A stretch of DNA of 64,000 nt from Rugalucina vietnamica (GCA_964017185.1 OZ024876.1:26628278-26692277); one strand, 5' to 3'; shown: positions 53,366 to 64,000, numbered from the stretch's first letter. Made by a program: numbers and translations. The notes: generated by a model from the letters alone, not told the origin.

Positions 53366-54973
53366 AACCACTTTGACATAAAACGGCGAAGCTCCGTCTT
53401 TAACATGTTTATGGTATTTGTACTGTTACTTTCATGCATATTCTCTTGCTATAGATGTAATGTTCTAACTGACCGACACATTTTCAACTATAATGAGTGT
53501 CATCATACACACTGCATCTGTAAGATATTATGAAGAACTGAAGCCATCACGTGAGCTTAACTGGCTATCTTCAGAGGAAAATTGGAACGGCCATAATATT
53601 GTATATTAGCTTCCTAATTACTGGTATCTGTCTGCCAATGCCTAAACAAACGTCAGAGGATTGGCAGTACTTTTTAATAAAAATGATTTCTGTATAGATT
53701 GAGTTTTAGGATGTGCGTGTTAGTCATGAGATCAATGAAAATATCAAAAAGTTCATGAAAAAGTGCACATGTACCGTCGCTTACATGTACATAAAACCGT
53801 ATGTCTGAATAAGGATGGAAGTGGTAGATTATATGACATTGCATGATATGTCATTAAATGCATTATTCCAGGGAATTATCTCAGACACCGTTTTGGTAAA
53901 ATAGGTTCCTATATTGTAACATCGAAACGTGTTTCTTTTTACATGTTTTGTAACATGACAGAGAAACATTATTTCATAAGTTTCGGCAAACGTTTAGAGA
54001 AATTCCTCTGACATGTTAACGTCAGATACATGAAGGGTGGCGTACAGAATGTACGATGTAGAATATGTTTGATAAAGAAGCAATACAGAAATACCCGATA
54101 ATAACATCGTTCAACACCTCCATTAGACACTACATGTGCTCATAATTGTACTGATGATCTGAGGTCTATTCAGGTAACGTCGAGGTCAGGTCGTTTTAAG
54201 GTGAACATGTTTTACAGCGATTTCCGACCTGTCTAAACATACAGTTCGTTTTCCAGCTGAGCTCATTTAGTGCAAATATTTATATACAAAGGTTTAAGAA
54301 CGTTAAACATACTAATTATGCTGTCTAGGCAGTTTGTGACGAATAAAAGAAAATATAAAAGCTAAATCCCTTGGAAGCAGTGAAAATGTTCAAAAGAAGG
54401 TAGTATGGTTCATATTGCGCAATTTCAGATAATGAACCCTCATCAGTGACCCTTTATAAGTCGGCACAATGGATGATGTACGGGGAGACTTTTTAGGGCC
54501 GCCACACGGCACAACACCAGCTGCAGTAATTACCATACATAGTATTGCATTTCAAACATGCACTTGCATCATTTAATAAACTGCTTTATTTTTTTTTATT
54601 TTATTTATTTTTTTTTTATTTTTATTTTATTTTATTATTTTTTTTTCGTAAAATGGAACAACTGGGAAGTGTATATATATTAATGAACTCGACAGCGATG
54701 GCATTTTGCATGCGATGGTAATAATCAAATGAATCGGAAGACAGCACAGGTAGTATCACTTGATTTTTCCAAGTGCTGATTTTCTATATATCTAATATAT
54801 ACTGTACATGTACATGTACGGTCTGAAGTAATGTTTTTCGGGTCGCCGTCAAACAATATTTCCGACCGTATATTCGGCGATATACATGTACGCATGAAAA
54901 CCTTGAAAACAGTCATGCCCTAAATGTAAAGGAGACGGTTATATTTGAAGCCCATGGGCAATATATTACATTG

Positions 54974-55208
54974 AGCCGCCACATGGGAAAACCAACGATT
55001 TGCATATGCGAAAACAAAGGCACAGATCAGCTTCGCGGTAACCGCGAAGCTGATCAGCGCCTTTGTTTTTGCTACTCGGATAGTTCAATTCCTCTCCTAC
55101 TTTAATCCGAAATTTCAAGCTTCTAGCTCTATTCTGGGACGGTACAGGTCGGTTTGTGTCGGACCTGTTCGGAAACCACATTGTTGGTTTTCCCACGAGG
55201 TGGCTCAT
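54974..55208 (-). mobile_element. GATCAGC palindrome MITE, version TCGCGG/CCGCGA, with known empty site
   Basis: Ends TGAGCCGCCACATGGGAAAA and GTTTTCCCACGAGGTGGCTC A. The palindrome GATCAGCTTCGCGG-TAA-CCGCGAAGCTGATC lies at 55,025-55,055. The equivalent place in copy 1 (50,190-50,196) reads ATTACATTTATTG without it, giving the element's borders directly. The duplicated target is at most one or two T. Confidence 0.9.
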
Positions 55209-55719
55209 TTATTGACACTTCTGGAAAAGAGCAATTTACTCGGTTTATAAACTGCACTCGGGTTGAACCATCACACATATTACATTAGCGTTAACGAGTT
55301 CATAGCCAAAGACTAGTCTAATTAGTAATGACCTGTGCTAGGCAGGTGATAATGATGGTCCTCATTAATGTAGAGGTTCACTAATAATAGGACTTATTTC
55401 AACACTAGACGGTGCAGGTGTAACATACACTTAACACACCCGCCAGCCTTCTTCTCCCACGTTTCAAGTCTTGTAGAAAACGTTATTCTCTACGATTTGG
55501 ACTAGTATTTTATTTCTTTTATCTAAACTTATTCTTTAAGTTAGTTCACTGACATATTGTGACACAATGTGTCGGCAGGGGCGAGACCTGGTTATATTCC
55601 TGGACGTATTTGAATGTATTTAAAGGATCTCGATCTTTAATATTGCAAAATATCTCGATCTTTAATATTTCAAAATATCTCGATCTTTAATATAGCAAAA
55701 TGAACAACCACCGGCAAAA

Positions 55720-55932
55720 GAAAACTGAGCCGCGACGCGAGAAAACCGGTCCTCGGGGTTTCCTACGAGGTCCGACACAAACCGGCCTATACTACCACAT
55801 CTTCAATTTTTTGGTATAAGTAGACCCCGTGTAGCAAAAACAAAGGCGCCGATCAGCTTCGCAGTTACTGCGAAGCTGATCTTCGCCTTTGTTTTTGCAA
55901 AGGCAAAATCCGGTTTTGTCATGACGCGGCTC
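55720..55932 (+). mobile_element. GATCAGC palindrome MITE, second TCGCAG/CTGCGA copy
   Basis: Counterpart in duplication copy 2 of the 52.8-kb element. Confidence 0.85.
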
Positions 55933-56089
55933 TACTGATAACATTGTAAATAAGATTGTTAAGATTCTATCTAAAACTTCTTGAAAGCTCTTTATTCATT
56001 TCAAGTAATCTGCATTTACATTTTCATGATGTAAAGAGTCTCTTGTTATCAAAGACTTAGTCTAAAATTGCTCGCCCTCACAATAGAAA

Positions 56090-56335
56090 ACGGTACAAGT
56101 AGGCAAAGATCAGGAAAAGGCGCAATCAGAAAAAGATTCCCACTCCAAAATCCGAGGCGGGAAAAAACCAAATTAACAATCAGGTACTTATACCATGAAA
56201 CATATCGCAAGCCGAATGAGCAGCTATTTTCCCAATAGGTGGCCACTCAGTTACCTTAACTTAACTAAAAATATGAAAACATACATAAGGCGCCAACAGC
56301 ACAAAAAATTTAAACACCAAGATTAATAGAACCAC
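56090..56335 (-). repeat. GGCCACC interspersed repeat, minus
   Basis: Counterpart of the 53,130 copy; same insertion point within the duplicated unit. Confidence 0.85.
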
Positions 56336-57687
56336 TTTGACATAAAACGGCGAAGCTCCGTCTTTAACATTTGTTTATGGTATTTGTACTGTTACTTTCA
56401 TGCATATTCTCTTGCTCTAGATGTAATGTTCTAACTGACCGACACATTTTCAACTATAATGACTGTCATCTCGTACACTTTATCTGTAAGATATTATGAA
56501 GAACTGAAGCCATAACGTGAGCTTAACTGGCTATCTTCAGTGGAAAATTGGAACGGCCATAATATTGTCTATTAACTTCCTAATTACTGGTATCTGTCTG
56601 CCAATGTCTAAACAAACGTCAGAGGATAAAAGCATTGTATTTACACAATTCTGATAAACTAAAGAAAACAGTATATATCTGGATCATCATCAAAACAGTA
56701 ATGAAAGAGCGTTATCAACACCAAGATTGATGGTGAATGAACAGAGGAATATGTTCGTTGCTTTAGGATTGACAGTACTTTTTAATAAAAAAAAATGGTT
56801 TCTGTATTGATTGAGTTTTAGGCATGAAATCAATGAAAATATCAAAAAAGTTTATGAAAAAGTGCACGTGTACCGTCGCTTACATAAAACCGTATGTCTG
56901 AAGGAATAATCTCAGACACTGTCTTGTTAAAATAGGTTCCTATATTGTAACATAGAAACGTGTTTCTTTTTACATGCTTTGTAACATGACAGAGAAACAT
57001 TATTTCATAGGCTTCGCCGAACTTTTAGAGAAATTCCTCTGACATGTTAACGTCAGATACATGTGGGCTTGCTTATTAACAGTGACGTACAGAATGTAGG
57101 ATGTAGAATGCGGTGTTTGATAAAGAAGCTTTCCATCCTCTGCAATACAGAAATACCCGATAATGACATCGTTCAACACCTCCATTAGACACTACATGTG
57201 CTAATAATTGTACTGATGATCTGAGGTCTATGCAGGCAACGTCGAGGTCAGGTCGTTTTAACGTGAACATGTTTCACAGCGATTTCCGACCTATCGTTCA
57301 CCAGCTGAGCTCGTTTAGTGCAAATATTTATATACAAATGTTTAAGAACGTTAATCATACCAATTATGCGGTCTAAATAGTTTATGACGAACAAAATAAA
57401 ATATAATAGCTTTGGAAGCAGTGAAAATGTTCAAAGGGAGGTACAGTATGTGCCATTTTGCGCAATTTCAGGTAATGAACACTCATCAGTGACCCTTTAT
57501 AAATCGGCACTATATGGATGCTGTACGGGGAGACCTTTTAGGGCCGCCACACGGCACAACACCAGCTGCAGTAATAGCAAATAAAATGTAATTATTTAAT
57601 CCTTTGGAAACAGTAAAACATTTTAAGGGTTTCTAAACATATCCTGTCGTCTCCGGCTTTGCTACAACACCCTGATTTGACACAACA

Positions 57688-57930
57688 TGAGCTGCGCCAT
57701 GAGAAAATCGGATTTTTGCGTTTGCAAAAACAAATGCGCAGATCGGCTTCGAAGTAACTGCGGAGCTGATCAGCGCCTTTGTTTTCACTACTCGGATAGT
57801 ACCACACCTCGTCTTCCTAAATCCGAATTTTCAAGCTTTTAGCTACAGTATCTTCTGTGGCTGTACAGACGAGTTTGTGTCAGACCTGGTCGGAAATCCG
57901 AAGAACGGTTATTCTCGCGTCACGGCTCAG
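57688..57930 (-). mobile_element. GATCAGC palindrome MITE, minus
   Basis: Left GAGCTGCGCCATGAGAAAAT; imperfect palindrome GATCGGCTTCGAAG-TAA-CTGCGGAGCTGATC; right end TCTCGCGTCACGGCTCA. Confidence 0.8.
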
Positions 57931-58151
57931 TCATGTGCTACGGAGGTCTGTTCAGGTAAAGCAAAATGTCAGGTCTTTCTAAGGTGAGCACGATGTTTCA
58001 CAAAGATGTTTGACCTGTCTAAGACACGAATCTTTTTCCAAAAGAAATAAAACACCTGAGCATATTTAGCGTCAATATTTATATACAATTAATTAAAAAT
58101 CTAAATGCTTAGCTCACTTTAGCCTGGCGTCCTTTTTGTGGGACATAAAAG

Positions 58152-58218
58152 GCAAACAACATAGCCCAAGATGTGACGACGCAGAACGCGGCGTCCCATC
58201 TGGGGCTATGTTGTTTGC
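58152..58218. other. Compact 31-bp-arm hairpin (pre-miRNA-sized)
   Basis: GCAAACAACATAGCCC begins the left arm and GGGCTATGTTGTTTGC ends the right. The arms of 31 bases have three mismatches and a 5-base loop (AGAAC). It could be a small foldback or an RNA hairpin; nothing in the sequence decides. Confidence 0.6.
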
Positions 58219-58424
58219 ACAGAGACATTTCATCCAAAAATAAGATAAACAAATAAAAATCTCTCCTAACACCTCTAAAATGAAAGTGGACTCATCCAAT
58301 TGAAAATGATGGGAGAATCCATTCGTCAAATATGGGTTAACCAGGATATGGCCCATGATTTCTAAATGTGATAAAACAAGAAACAATGCTGTTATAAATG
58401 TGTAAGATGTCGCATAATGGACCG

Positions 58425-58640
58425 CGTCATGAGAAATAACGGCTTTTCACCTATGCGAAAACAAAGGCGCAGATCAGCTTCGCAGTAACTACACACGTCA
58501 GCTGATCAGCGCCTTTGTTTTCGCTACATGGATGAACCATCCATCATCTCCCTAAGTCCGAAATTTCAAGCTTCTAGTTTTTTCTGTAGCCGGGAATGTG
58601 TTGGGCCTGGTCGGAAACCCCGAAGACCGGACAGCTTACT
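58425..58640 (-). mobile_element. GATCAGC palindrome MITE, symmetry broken
   Basis: Left GACCGCGTCATGAGAAATAA; GATCAGCTTCGCAGTAACTA then CACACGTCAGCTGATCAGCG, so one palindrome arm has been replaced; right TCGGAAACCCCGAAGACCGG. Confidence 0.75.
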
Positions 58641-58834
58641 CAATCTGTGAGTCCTCGTTTTTGATTCATCAGGATGTTTATCATGATTTATTTGTTTGTT
58701 TTTGATGATTCATTGACTAGTTAGAGATTCACATGAGGACCGAAGAACTAGCTAAATCTTATGAATCGCACTGCATATATAAGCTGAGGGTGAGGTTATG
58801 GCCATGTATAATCGATGTTTTATATTACTGATCG

Positions 58835-59106
58835 TTCCAAGGCGATACTTCTGTGGTGGTACTTTATGTTTTATGTCTAGGTGTTTTAAATTTTTGTGCT
58901 GTTGGTACCTTATGTATGTTTTCTTATTTTTAGTTAAGTCTATGTAACTGAGTGGCCATGTATTCGGAAAATAGCTGCTCAATTCGGCTTACGATATGTT
59001 TTCATGGTGTGAGTGCCTGATTGTTAATTTGTTTTTCCCACCTCGGTGTTTGGAGTGGGAATCTTTTTCTGATTGCGCCTTTTCTTGATCTTTGCCTACT
59101 TGTACC
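58835..59106 (+). repeat. GGCCACC interspersed repeat
   Basis: Full order from CCAAGGCGATACTTCTGTGG to TTGCCTACTTGTACCTTTCT. Confidence 0.85.
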
Positions 59107-60335
59107 TTTCTCACATCACGGCTCAATTATGTCAGGAAACCAAGCACTTATATAAAACAGTTAACCACGTAAGTTTAGACAGTTACTGTCTATATACCGG
59201 TATGATGTTAGCAGTAGCAATAACTATAATTGCTAGAATTAGATTTTCGCGCGACGTAACTCAATTTAGCCCATATTTATGTAAGCTCACTCTTACTAGA
59301 ACTCAATTGTAGAAAATGTATTTTTGATTGTCTTGTCATTTCCATGCAAGGGAACTTTGGTTGTTCAGCTGCTATGATGCCTGAGGGACAACAAATCAAT
59401 AATGTCTTATTATACAATTATATAACAATATAATAATCTTTGTTCATCTCTATTAGACGTCGTCTTGCAATCTTTAAGTTTGCTAGATATATGAGCATTA
59501 TAGATGGTCCTGGTACATGGTCGTATCCGTATGTTGTAAAGTTAGCGTAATAAAGTGATGCAAATAATGCATGTAGTGATCTAATTTTTACCTTAAAAAT
59601 ATACGTACTTAAACGCAAAAGGCTCGCAACAGTTATAAAATGCAAATTTCTTCTTATCAACTCAAGAATTCTTTCGGTGATATTTCGATTAACAAGTCTA
59701 GTTCTTTGCCTTGCATAAAACATGAACAGCATAACGCTGCGGCTTATAGTTGCCGAGAAAACGTTAAAACTTCAAGGCAATCCACAGAGGTACAATACCT
59801 TACATTGTATGCGAAAATGACATTTTAAACCGACGTTTATTTTCACAAGCAAAAAGGATAACAAATACAAATATGGCAATTTTATACCTTGGGCGACGTT
59901 TATAACGCGTGCGTGACGTACTCGTAATTGGCTGTTAATAGGCAAACGAATATCAATACTCGAAATATTTTAATGGGCTAATGTAGCTCTTAGTACATTG
60001 CACAAATGACAAAAAGATCGCGTCCTAGCCGAGCATAATGAATATGTGATGGACTCTTGAAAAAAAAAGCTTACGTCAGAAAGAAACGCATCAACTAAGA
60101 GTGCTGCTTAACAATGATTAACAAACATTTTGTTGTTTTCTGCTTGTACCGAGAGACACCAGGCTATCGATTTATGCTGATTGTTTTCAAACGAATTAAT
60201 GGCCATATTTTAGACACAAATTGTTAAAAAACACAAATGTCACATTAACGTCAGAACAAGAACATGAGATCAAATTCCGTTCATGGCAGATCATTACTCA
60301 TTGTGTAGGGACATAAAATATACTTTCAATAAAAA
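59107..60335. other. No supported feature
   Basis: No motif in the short frames. AT-rich sequence leading up to the RT pseudogene. Confidence 0.4.
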
Positions 60336-61463
60336 TATACTGCAGAGGGTTCCGTGCGACAAGCTTGTCCACATATGATTTTTCTACTCTGTATACAACA
60401 TTACCACATAATCTAACTTCTGGATTTGATAGAGTGGACCTTCAAAAGGGCATTAAAAAACTATGGTTCACTTTATTTGGCATGTAATGACAGAAAGGCT
60501 TTTTTCACTTCCTCTGACCAAAGTCGGTATAATACACTTTGGTCTTGTCAGAATGTATGCGACGCCTTATCCTATCTCCTTGATAATATTTATATTAGAT
60601 TTGGGACCAAGTTATACAGACAAATTGTTGGAATTCCGATGGGTACAAATTGCGCACCTCTCGTAGCTGATTTATTTTTATACTGCTACGAAAGAGACTT
60701 CATGGATTCTCTTAACCATGATAATCAAGCTGATGTTATCGAGGCTTTTAATTCCACATCTAGGTACCTCGATGACCTTTTGAACATTGACAACCCTTAT
60801 TTTGAAGGTATGGTCAATCAAATTTATCCACCTGAACTTCAGTTGAACAAAGCCAATATCTCAGATACTGAAGCCCCCTTTTTAGATCTACATCTTTCTG
60901 TTGCAAATGGATTTGTTTCTTCTAAAATTTATGATAAGCGCGATGACTTTGATTTTGATATAGTAAATTTTCCTTTTTTGGATGGTGACGTTCCTCGTCG
61001 TGCTTCTTATGGTGTATACATTTCGCAACTTATTAGGTTTGCTAGAGTCTGCAATCATGTTACAGACTTCAACGCTCGAAATAAATGTTTAACGGCAAAA
61101 CTTCTCCAACAGGGCTATCGGTATCATAAACTTCGAAAAACATTTTCTAAATTTTATCGTAGACACTATGAATTGATTTCCAAATATAATGTTGGGTTAA
61201 AGACGCTTTTAAGAGAGGGCCTTTCGGAACCTGAATTTTATGGTGACTTGGTTTACAAATTTAAGAATCTTAAAGGAATTAATGATTTTTCTTTTCAGTT
61301 CAGAAAAATCATAACACGTTACAGACGTATAGGTTATAACTTGAATGTTATGCGACAGTCTGCATGCTTAGTTTTTAACCCAATCATGGTTGATAACTAT
61401 GCTGCCTTCTTTAATTGCACGCCGGTGGGTCGGGCGTCAGACTCTATGATGGCCCCGACATAA
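60336..61463 (+). pseudogene. Penelope-related reverse transcriptase, 5'-truncated and frame-broken
   Basis: The long frame (from about 60,417, no ATG start) encodes the RT palm: YLACNDRKAFF, the GIPMGTNCAPLVADLFLYC box, the catalytic RYLDDLLNID box, and the following FLDLHL box and ARVC region, ending VGRASDSMMAPT. Just upstream, another frame encodes TYDFSTLYTTLPHN (about 60,371-60,412), the expected RT motif A with its aspartate. A small deletion with a frameshift near 60,410-60,417 (TAA in the main frame) separates them. FLDL after the YLDD box is typical of Penelope-like RTs. No GIY-YIG endonuclease was seen. An older copy lies inverted at 39.8-40.6 kb. Confidence 0.82.
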
Positions 61464-61569
61464 AGCTATTCATTTTAGTTGGTTGGGGCCGGAGCTTCTT
61501 GTCTGTTGCTTGGCCCACCGGGATCCAACTGGTGTTTTTCTTTTGCTCCGGAGTTAGTAGGTTATTCGG

Positions 61570-61820
61570 TATGCAGGGGTATACCTATTTTTCTTATTTT
61601 TTGCTCCAAAACATAAATTGTAGAAAAAATGGGGTATGCAGGGGTATACCTATTTTTCTTATTTTTTGCTCCAAAACATAAATTGTAGGTACACGTTAGA
61701 ACCGCCTCGCCGAGGCGGTTTCTAACGAGTATCCACAATCTATGTTTTGAGCAAAAATAAGAAAAAATATCAAAATATTTCTGGAGAAATGTTCATTTTT
61801 ACAACCAAAAACTAGCTCTT
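61570..61820 (+). repeat. GGGTAC hairpin repeat with a duplicated start
   Basis: GGGGTATACCTATTTTTCTT appears twice (61,576 and 61,640), then a near-perfect hairpin GTACACGTTAGAACCGCCTC / GAGGCGGTTTCTAACGAGTA, then CACAATCTATGTTTTGAGCA. It follows the RT pseudogene closely. Confidence 0.85.
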
Positions 61821-62126
61821 TTCCAACAACGTAGCTATCAGGCTAGTCTAAACCAACTAAACCAGCACCAAAGGCAACGAGCTCAACAGAGAGACAGGCA
61901 CACTGAACAGATGTATCACGAAGACAAACCATTCCCTCTGGGACGCCGATTACCGCCTCCACTGGGGACAACGGCGGAAACCATCAAGTTTAGTTGGGAT
62001 AGCGCGACTTTCTAAACAAAGAAAATTAAACAAAAACAGACACAGTGTTTAAGAAGCAAATTACAATGGAAGACTATTGGAAAGATAATTACAGTTCTCT
62101 GCCCAGCATCAGTGTACTTATGGACC

Positions 62127-62571
62127 AACACCGGTAAAAATCTCCCATAGGCCGCAGTGCAAATTCCCTCAATTTGTGACACTCCCAGCTAGTACACAGC
62201 ATGACACGACCAAAAAGTCTTCTCTAATTTGATAGCCCAGCCACACCCCTACCCAAAGGGTACTCGTTAGCAATCTATGTTTTAAGCAAAAATAAGAAAA
62301 ATATCTTTTTTTTCTGGTGAAATTTTCATTTTTTACAGCTGAAAAACAATCAGGCTCTGTAGTTTGCGTTATGTCCGTTTTGGCATGGCGATTTGTGCAC
62401 TACCATGTCGTATTATGGTGATACTTTCTCGTAAATGCGAGATTTTACACCGAATGTAGGAAATTTTCTCACTATTCAGCATCAAACATGTGTGGAGGAA
62501 ATTTTCAAATGCACTATTTTCGTGGGTACGGCAGAGTGATATTTTTAACGGTGTGCCACCTTATGAACAAA
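62127..62571 (+). mobile_element. Solo copy of the 465-bp terminal repeat of the 50.6-kb element
   Basis: Begins GGACCAACACCGGTAAAAAT and ends TTTTTAACGGTGTGCCACC, with TTAT on both sides (CTTAT if the end is one base shorter). Internally a piece of the GGGTAC hairpin repeat (CTCGTTAGCAATCTATGTTT, 62,263-62,345) replaces part of the element. Confidence 0.75.
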
Positions 62572-63390
62572 GACCTATAATTGTATGGCCCAAATGGCGG
62601 GTAGATCTACTGCGGTTAATTTTTAGATAATGTTTTCGGGCCCGGATAACTTATTTTCACACGCGACGCGATCCTGTCCTTTTATTTGTATTAAATACAA
62701 TATGTACCGCTACCTACGATTGGTCATAAATGTATGTCTATCAACCGTTTTTGTCCCTTTCTTGACTATTTTGCTATATTGTATGATTTAATCAGCTGCT
62801 GTTTGCCATAAAATGGGCAAATTGCGGATGTAGTAATTTTGTTCATTGTCGAACGGTTTTAGGCTGTCCCTAAACAGCGGAAAATACCGTCCTTGGCTTC
62901 TGGCTTACACCATGTTTTTTGCTACATTTGTACACGGCCTGGGGTGTTCTCTCGTCTGCTGAATGTGTCGGGGTCCAATATGAGTTGTGAAGCATATGAA
63001 TGGGAGTCTATGGGAACGATTATTAAAGTAGTCAATGTCGAATGGGAATCTCGTGCGATTTTTTTTGACGATTTATGACGACCTATGTAAAACTTATGTA
63101 TGGGGTACATGTATAACATTAAACCTGTACGTCGCACTTACAGCCGCGTCAGAGTCGATTTATGACGTCATCAATATGGTGGCTATCTGACTATATATGA
63201 ATTATTCGTATTTCCATCAAAATCAATTGAAAACATCGCATTATTGCCTTTTTTGCGAAGAAAATGTATGAAATGCATCTAATCATACACACGATAGACG
63301 AATTTTAAAGTCGATGGGTTAAAGGATACTGCTTTATCCAGTCATACGATCGTTCGTGCATACGTGGGACATACGTTTTTCTTCTAATAA
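62572..63390. other. No supported feature
   Basis: Includes a stretch with a few overlapping frames near 62,900-63,130, without any motif. Confidence 0.4.
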
Positions 63391-64000
63391 GAGCTGTCGC
63401 AGGACAGCGTAGCTCGCCTGACTTGTGCTTTTCCACTACATCTGTTAAGATCTATGACCCATGACCTTGACCTCAAGGTCACTCAGGTGGGCCATTATGG
63501 TACACCATAAAACTTCAGACCAATGCAAAGTATCAACTTGATCAATCTACATGTTCAAGACATATAGACTTATAAAAACATTAACCAAAACTTAAACACA
63601 AAACTTCCAAGTCTGTGACCCTGACCGTGAGTTGTGATGTACAGCATAAAACCCGAGACCAATATCTATCAACATGCAAGTATCAACTTTATCCATCAAC
63701 ATGTCAAGAGATTTAGATTTTAACCAAACAATTTTACACAAAATTTCTAAGTTTGTGACCTTGACCTCAAGGTCACCCAGGGTAGGTCATGATGGTACTG
63801 CATAAAACTTCAGAACAATATCTACCAACATGCAAAGTATCAACACAATCAATCAACATGGTCAAGAGATATAGACTAACGTCTTACAAAATGTTAAATC
63901 AAAAACTTAATCATAAAATTTCTAAGTGTGTGACCTTGACCTCAAGGTCACCAAGAGTGGGTCATGATGGTACTGCATAAAACTTCAGACCAATATCTAG
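63391..64000 (+). repeat. Tandem array with GTGACCTTGACCTCAAGGTCAC core, runs off the window
   Basis: Opens with a small stem (GAGCTGTCGCAGGACAGC). Units of about 140-175 bp then follow, with cores near 63,460, 63,617 (decayed), 63,757 and 63,929. Each unit also has CATGATGGTACTGCATAAAA and CTTCAGACCAATATCTA. The array continues beyond the right edge. Confidence 0.85.

Larger units (their letters stand above)
49733..54531 (+). repeat. Tandem duplication, copy 1 (with a 1.83-kb insertion)
   Basis: From ATTGCATTTCAAACATGCAC (49,739) to CACAACACCAGCTGCAGTAA (about 54,511). The same order returns in copy 2 at 54,532-57,574. A low-complexity (T)n tract at 49,783-49,831 replaces the (T)nA tract of copy 2. 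The difference in length is mainly the 50,610-52,437 element. Confidence 0.85.
54532..57574 (+). repeat. Tandem duplication, copy 2
   Basis: Repeats copy 1 block for block. Differences include a MITE present only here (54,974-55,208) and about 145 bp at 56,626-56,770 flanked by AGGAT that copy 1 lacks. Ends CACAACACCAGCTGCAGTAA. Confidence 0.85.

Noticed and set aside
53085-56246. Repeated small proteins beginning MATCWENSC/MATYWENSC as a gene family
   Set aside because: All lie in the GGCCACC interspersed repeat and appear wherever the repeat occurs; no other coding evidence.
63391-64000. CRISPR-like array at the right edge
   Set aside because: Units are long, diverged and without short regular spacers; this is a eukaryotic tandem repeat.

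Overview
This is a eukaryotic window, almost certainly molluscan and probably from a bivalve. The evidence is the AT-rich sequence full of TACATGTA words, the split immunoglobulin-domain exons with GT/AG introns, the tRNA-derived SINEs, the many short terminal-inverted-repeat (TIR) elements, and arrays of TGACCT/AGGTCA half-sites. The species call is inference. No bacterial-style gene organisation is present, and nearly all short open frames look like chance or lie in repeats.

Two regions carry real coding sequence. (1) About 17.3-25.1 kb, minus strand: three exons plus a candidate 27-nt microexon of a two-Ig-domain cell-surface protein of the Dpr / zig-8 (lachesin-like) type. The exons join in frame with consistent phases (1-0, 0-1, 1-1, 1-1). 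The signal-peptide exon and the C-terminal exon were not found. (2) 27,847-35,536, plus strand: a complete, young LTR retrotransposon with two 1,027-bp LTRs (6 differences by my count) and a 5-bp target duplication (GTAGT). One 1,591-codon gag-pol ORF has the order capsid, zinc knuckle, protease, integrase, reverse transcriptase, RNase H. Integrase before RT is the mark of the Gmr1-like branch of Ty3/gypsy elements. The third integrase catalytic position (DD35E) reads Gln instead of Glu in this copy.

The rest is a dense mosaic of mobile elements. A Penelope-related RT pseudogene lies at 60.3-61.5 kb, with an older inverted copy at 39.8-40.6 kb. Three kinds of tRNA-derived SINE are present, one with a 14-bp target duplication. 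One TIR/palindrome family has more than ten copies, and its central hairpin arms co-vary between copies. A GGGTAC hairpin repeat and a GGCCACC repeat each have about eight copies. There is also a mariner-like foldback element, a TTAA-flanked element in two inverted copies, and a 1.83-kb element with 465-bp direct terminal repeats plus a solo copy.

Region by region: 0-17 kb is repeats, with an inverted pair of tRNA-like-bearing segments at 1.3-2.1 and 7.45-8.4 kb; 17.3-25.1 kb is the Ig gene; 25.1-27.8 kb is featureless; 27.8-35.5 kb is the retrotransposon; 36.6-41.2 kb is TIR elements and the RT remnant; 41.7-49.9 kb is a paralogous segment pair whose copies give natural empty sites for several insertions; 49.7-57.6 kb is a tandem duplication of about 3 kb; 57.7-64 kb is more MITEs, the RT pseudogene, and a tandem array that runs off the end.
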